From: Sva-07 sp942492715
GTDB taxonomy: Bacteria > Actinomycetota > Acidimicrobiia > Acidimicrobiales > Ilumatobacteraceae
Direction: 5' to 3'
Assembly (NCBI GenBank): GCA_942492715.1
Contig: CALOFW010000019.1
Span: forward strand, 248,001-312,000
DNA length: 64,000 nt
The position numbers and the translations under genes were made by a program. Positions 61,269-64,000 of this stretch are shown one piece after another. Under the pieces are notes generated by a model. It saw nothing but the letters and a program-made list of their open reading frames with translations, was not told the DNA's origin and did no database searches. Within the stretch, counting starts at the first letter, position 1. The number at the start of each line of letters is the position of its first letter.

Positions 61269-63815
61269 TCACCGGACCCACCACCCGTTGAGGTCGACGA
61301 TCAGATGGCCACCGTCGGACACCCACGCACAGGACCTGACCCCGGTCAACGGCACGTTGGCGCCGTTCGCGGCGACCTGTCCCACCTGCTGGTTGAGCGT
61401 CGACGTCTCCCGCCGAACGACACAGTCGTACGTGGTGACGTAGCCCGCCGCCGTGTGGCCGGCGGCGGTCACGTTGACGAACGCGGCCGCCGGCTGGTCG
61501 GCGCCCAGTGCCGGCGCAGCGACGCTGTACTCGACCTGGCCCCCGGCGGGGAGCGGCGACGCGGTGCGGCGCGTGTCGAGCACGCGCGTCGGCGCTGTCG
61601 GCTTGTACGTCAGACCGGTCGGCCCGAAGGCTCCGGTGAGGTCGAGCAGGACATCGGTGGCGGCGTCGCTGTACACGCAGACGCGACCGTTCGTCAGTCC
61701 GACGATCGTGTTGTTCGGGCGGACCTCACCCGCCACGTAGTTCACGGTCGAGGTCGATGGCAGCGGTCCGCAGGGGAACACCGTCAAGAACGCCGACGCA
61801 CTCGCGCCGACGGCGGTGGCGTTGAGCGCGACGGCCGTGGTGCCCGCCGGAACCGCTGCGCTCAGGTCGACCGTCATCGTCGCCCCCGGAGCGAGCCGTA
61901 CCCCGCCGGTTCCCGTGCGCGTGTCGACCACCCGCGTCGGCCCGATCGGGCTGAAGCGCGAGGACCCGCTGGGGCCGAGCCACCCGGTGATGTCGACGAG
62001 GACGTCGGTGTCGGCGCTCGTCCACACGCACAGCTGGCCCGTGTTCGACAGGGCCGCGATCGTGGTGTTGGCAACGGTCTGGCCGGCGACGTAGTTGACC
62101 GTGGAGGTCTCGGGCCGATCGTTGGTGCACGGGTACGCCGTGAGGTACCCCTCGCCACCGGGACCCACCGCGACGATGCTGAACACGGCGGCGGTTGCAC
62201 CGGTGGGAGCGGTGGCCCCGCCGGTGACCTGCACGACCACCTGCCGGCCGGCGCCGACCCGCGAGAACCCGCCCAGGCCGCGACGCGTGTCGACCAGCCG
62301 GGTCGGCGTGACCGGTGAGAACGACGCGGGCGACGGCGGCGGCGCCACCCCGGCACTGGCCGACACCGACAACTCGTACGCGCCGAGCGACCCATAGGCG
62401 CTGAATCCATCGGTGGGCGTTCGCCAGCCGATCGGTTCGACCTCGATCGTGTAGCGGCCCGCAGAGGTCGTGGCCTCGACCTCGACGGTCCACGACGACG
62501 CGGTCGCCGGACCACCGGTGGCGATGACCGTGCCCGCACTGTTGCGCACGACGAGCTGAGCGAGCAGGTTCGACCACGTCCGCTGCTCCGGCGGTGGTCT
62601 CAACGTCGCCGTGAGCTTTCCGGCTCCGGCCTGCACGGCGAAGACATCTCGCTCGCCGGTTCGTCCGATGAATCCCGGCGTCGTCGAGGTGCTCGCCACG
62701 AGGGTGGCAGACCGGCTGTCGTTGCCGTGGTCGTCGGAACGCAGTCCGGCGTACGAGGCGATCAGGGCGAGGTCGTCCTGCTGGTTGTCGGCTCCCGCGT
62801 ACTCGCCGCGTGACCACTGCGTGACCGGCTTCGCCGGATCGATGCTGCGGCCCATGATCGGCGCCCAGACGCCATGGCCGTCGTAGTAGCTCGTTCCCGC
62901 GGTGGCGTCGTGCAGCAGTCCGAACGTGTGACCGGCTTCGTGCGACGCCGCCTCGGCGACGGTCTTGGCGGACGTGCCTCCCGAGTACGAGGTGAACACA
63001 TAGGCGGGGCGGTCCTCGGGTTCGTCGAACGAATCGAGCAGGGCGATCCCCAGCGTGTTGACCCCCACCCAGTTCGTCGGGCTGATCACCATGCGCTGAC
63101 CGTACGAGGCGTCGGTCGGCCCGGTCCTCCGGAGCGCCTCCACGCCAGGGTCGACGGTCGTCACGTTCACGTCGAACGGGAGGTAGTCCTCCGACACCCG
63201 CTGCCACACTTCGAAGATCAGCGCCTGTTCCGCGGGGGAGAACCCGGGGGTGCCGTCGATGTCGAACGGTACCGACGCGATGATCGGTGGGGCACCGACC
63301 GCTGCCCACGCTGCGTCCATCGACACGTGCCCGTCGAAGTCGAGGTAGATCACGCGTGGCGAGGTGGGCCTGGACTCGAGCGCGAACACGTTCGCACCGA
63401 GGGGAACCGCGGTCAGCGCCTCCGGGAAGACCGTGTCGGTCGGTGGCAGCGCTTCGGCGTACCCGAGGGTTCCGTCATCGGTGAGGAACAGCGACGGGTC
63501 GTCGACGAGTTCGTCGATCAGCTCGTCGGGTGCGACGCCGGCGCTCGCCGCCACCTCGTCGAGGTCGCCGGTCGAGACGAGTTCGCCGACGGCTTCCTCG
63601 CCCTGCAGGACGTCGAGGTCGGCTCCCGCCAGCGGATCGACGGCGTGTGCGCTGGGTTCCGACGGCTGCGGGTCAGCCGGTTGCTCGCCGGCGGCGAGCG
63701 CGGTGGAGCCGGCAACGCCCGCGAGCGACACCGCGAGCGCGAGCGCGATCGGAACGCGTCGGGCTGACCATCGGGGCATCGACCGTTGATGCCGCCTCGG
63801 CCGGTGCGTCGTCAC
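61269..63815 (-). CDS. Secreted zinc metalloprotease (metzincin-like) with three DTR repeats
   Basis: An 848-residue exoprotein. The signal peptide ends near STALAAG, followed by a ~100-residue acidic propeptide-like region. The catalytic domain contains ASHEAGHTFGLLHD (His292-Asp303), the complete metzincin HExxHxxGxxHD zinc site, and WAPIMG, a probable Met-turn. A beta-sandwich (~350-500) follows, resembling prepeptidase C-terminal domains (RDVFAVQAGAGKLTATLRP). The last ~330 residues are three DTR repeats starting RLVDTR, RVVDTR and RVLDTR and ending DITGWLG, DLTGAFG and DLNGWW. The GTG at 63815 lies 6 nt after TACTTT; the ATG at 63779 is an alternative. It probably processes surface or environmental proteins. 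Confidence 0.85.
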   Translation of the reverse strand: MTTHRPRRHQRSMPRWSARRVPIALALAVSLAGVAGSTALAAGEQPADPQPSEPSAHAVDPLAGADLDVLQGEEAVGELVSTGDLDEVAASAGVAPDELIDELVDDPSLFLTDDGTLGYAEALPPTDTVFPEALTAVPLGANVFALESRPTSPRVIYLDFDGHVSMDAAWAAVGAPPIIASVPFDIDGTPGFSPAEQALIFEVWQRVSEDYLPFDVNVTTVDPGVEALRRTGPTDASYGQRMVISPTNWVGVNTLGIALLDSFDEPEDRPAYVFTSYSGGTSAKTVAEAASHEAGHTFGLLHDATAGTSYYDGHGVWAPIMGRSIDPAKPVTQWSRGEYAGADNQQDDLALIASYAGLRSDDHGNDSRSATLVASTSTTPGFIGRTGERDVFAVQAGAGKLTATLRPPPEQRTWSNLLAQLVVRNSAGTVIATGGPATASSWTVEVEATTSAGRYTIEVEPIGWRTPTDGFSAYGSLGAYELSVSASAGVAPPPSPASFSPVTPTRLVDTRRGLGGFSRVGAGRQVVVQVTGGATAPTGATAAVFSIVAVGPGGEGYLTAYPCTNDRPETSTVNYVAGQTVANTTIAALSNTGQLCVWTSADTDVLVDITGWLGPSGSSRFSPIGPTRVVDTRTGTGGVRLAPGATMTVDLSAAVPAGTTAVALNATAVGASASAFLTVFPCGPLPSTSTVNYVAGEVRPNNTIVGLTNGRVCVYSDAATDVLLDLTGAFGPTGLTYKPTAPTRVLDTRRTASPLPAGGQVEYSVAAPALGADQPAAAFVNVTAAGHTAAGYVTTYDCVVRRETSTLNQQVGQVAANGANVPLTGVRSCAWVSDGGHLIVDLNGWWVR

Positions 63816-63821
63816 CACATC

Positions 63822-63827
63822 AAAGTA
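63822..63827 (-). promoter_or_regulatory. -10 box (TACTTT) of the metalloprotease gene
   Basis: On the minus strand TACTTT ends 6 nt before the GTG at 63815. Confidence 0.4.
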
Positions 63828-63866
63828 CCGCCCGGCGCTCACGGAGCGGCGTCGGGCCCGGACGCG

Positions 63867-63901
63867 ACGGTGCCGGGACCGACCATCGATCCCGGCACCG
63901 T
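63867..63901. terminator. Hairpin with 12-bp perfect stem
   Basis: ACGGTGCCGGGA (63867-63878) pairs perfectly with TCCCGGCACCGT (63890-63901) around an 11-nt loop. It lies upstream of the protease promoter, so it probably ends a minus-strand gene beyond the window. Confidence 0.55.
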
Positions 63902-63932
63902 TCGGACTGTTGGGACTGAACGCATCACGACC

Positions 63933-63967
63933 GTGTTACGTCTGGGGTCAGACCCCAGATGTAACAC
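63933..63967. repeat. 35-bp palindrome with GGGGTC-A-GACCCC core
   Basis: Two 17-nt arms, 63933-63949 and 63951-63967, around a single A with one mismatch. The core TGGGGTCAGACCCCA is identical to that of the palindrome at 23070-23118, while the outer arms differ and are self-complementary in each copy. Confidence 0.7.
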
Positions 63968-64000
63968 TGACACCGCGGGGACCAGCTGCGGCGATGACGT

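Overview
The window is about 64 kb of very GC-rich, gene-dense actinobacterial DNA. Cell-wall-binding-repeat-2 proteins, a homodimeric AceE-type pyruvate dehydrogenase, an Rv1264-like class III cyclase, an LAxTG-type cell-wall sorting signal and TANNNT boxes placed 6-10 nt before start codons all point to Actinobacteria. The secreted 'RLxDTR ... DVxGWF' repeat proteins make me favour Acidimicrobiia (Ilumatobacter-like), but that is inference. No tRNA, rRNA, CRISPR array, prophage or transposase gene was seen.

Layout. 0-16.8 kb is mostly housekeeping: the end of a flavoprotein, an SRPBCC protein, a MarR regulator coupled to argJ, an adenylate cyclase, an HSD10-like dehydrogenase, a large SpoIID/SGNH exoprotein, RNase HI, aceE, a methyltransferase, an HhH-GPD protein, a YfhO-like membrane protein and a secreted repeat protein. 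16.8-52.9 kb is a large surface-polysaccharide region. It holds about a dozen glycosyltransferases (GT2, GT4, tandem GT4, a GT2-GT-C fusion), several GT-C-like membrane proteins, five SAM methyltransferases, a polyprenyl-phosphate sugar-1-phosphate transferase, a WecE/WecD-like amino-sugar pair and two ABC polysaccharide exporters (Wzt with its own carbohydrate-binding domain divergent from Wzm at 26.5-28.6 kb, and a Wzm-Wzt operon at 49.7-51.3 kb). Embedded at 35-37.4 kb is a protein with a cytoplasmic Rossmann-like part, a membrane helix, a 1-kb Ala-Thr-Pro-Gln repeat stalk and a C-terminal LAHTG sorting signal. 52.9-59 kb holds an ECF-like sigma factor fused to a predicted membrane/exterior domain, in an operon with one cell-wall-binding-repeat protein and next to a second. 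59-64 kb holds galE, an alpha/beta-hydrolase-fold protein without the usual serine, a small protein and a secreted metzincin-like protease with three DTR repeats.

How the parts fit: GalE, the sugar-phosphate transferase and WecE/WecD-like enzymes would supply and start glycan chains, the GT2/GT4/GT-C enzymes and methyltransferases would build and decorate them, and the two ABC systems would export them. The secreted repeat proteins, the LAHTG protein and the membrane-tethered sigma factor would work at the resulting cell surface.

Two cautions. (1) Many genes carry a TANNNT box 6-10 nt before the start codon, so much of the transcription is probably leaderless; I used this to choose starts. 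(2) Several genes between 35.5 and 58.3 kb show single-base-type frame changes, and one contains two adjacent G17 tracts. These may be consensus errors rather than true pseudogenes.
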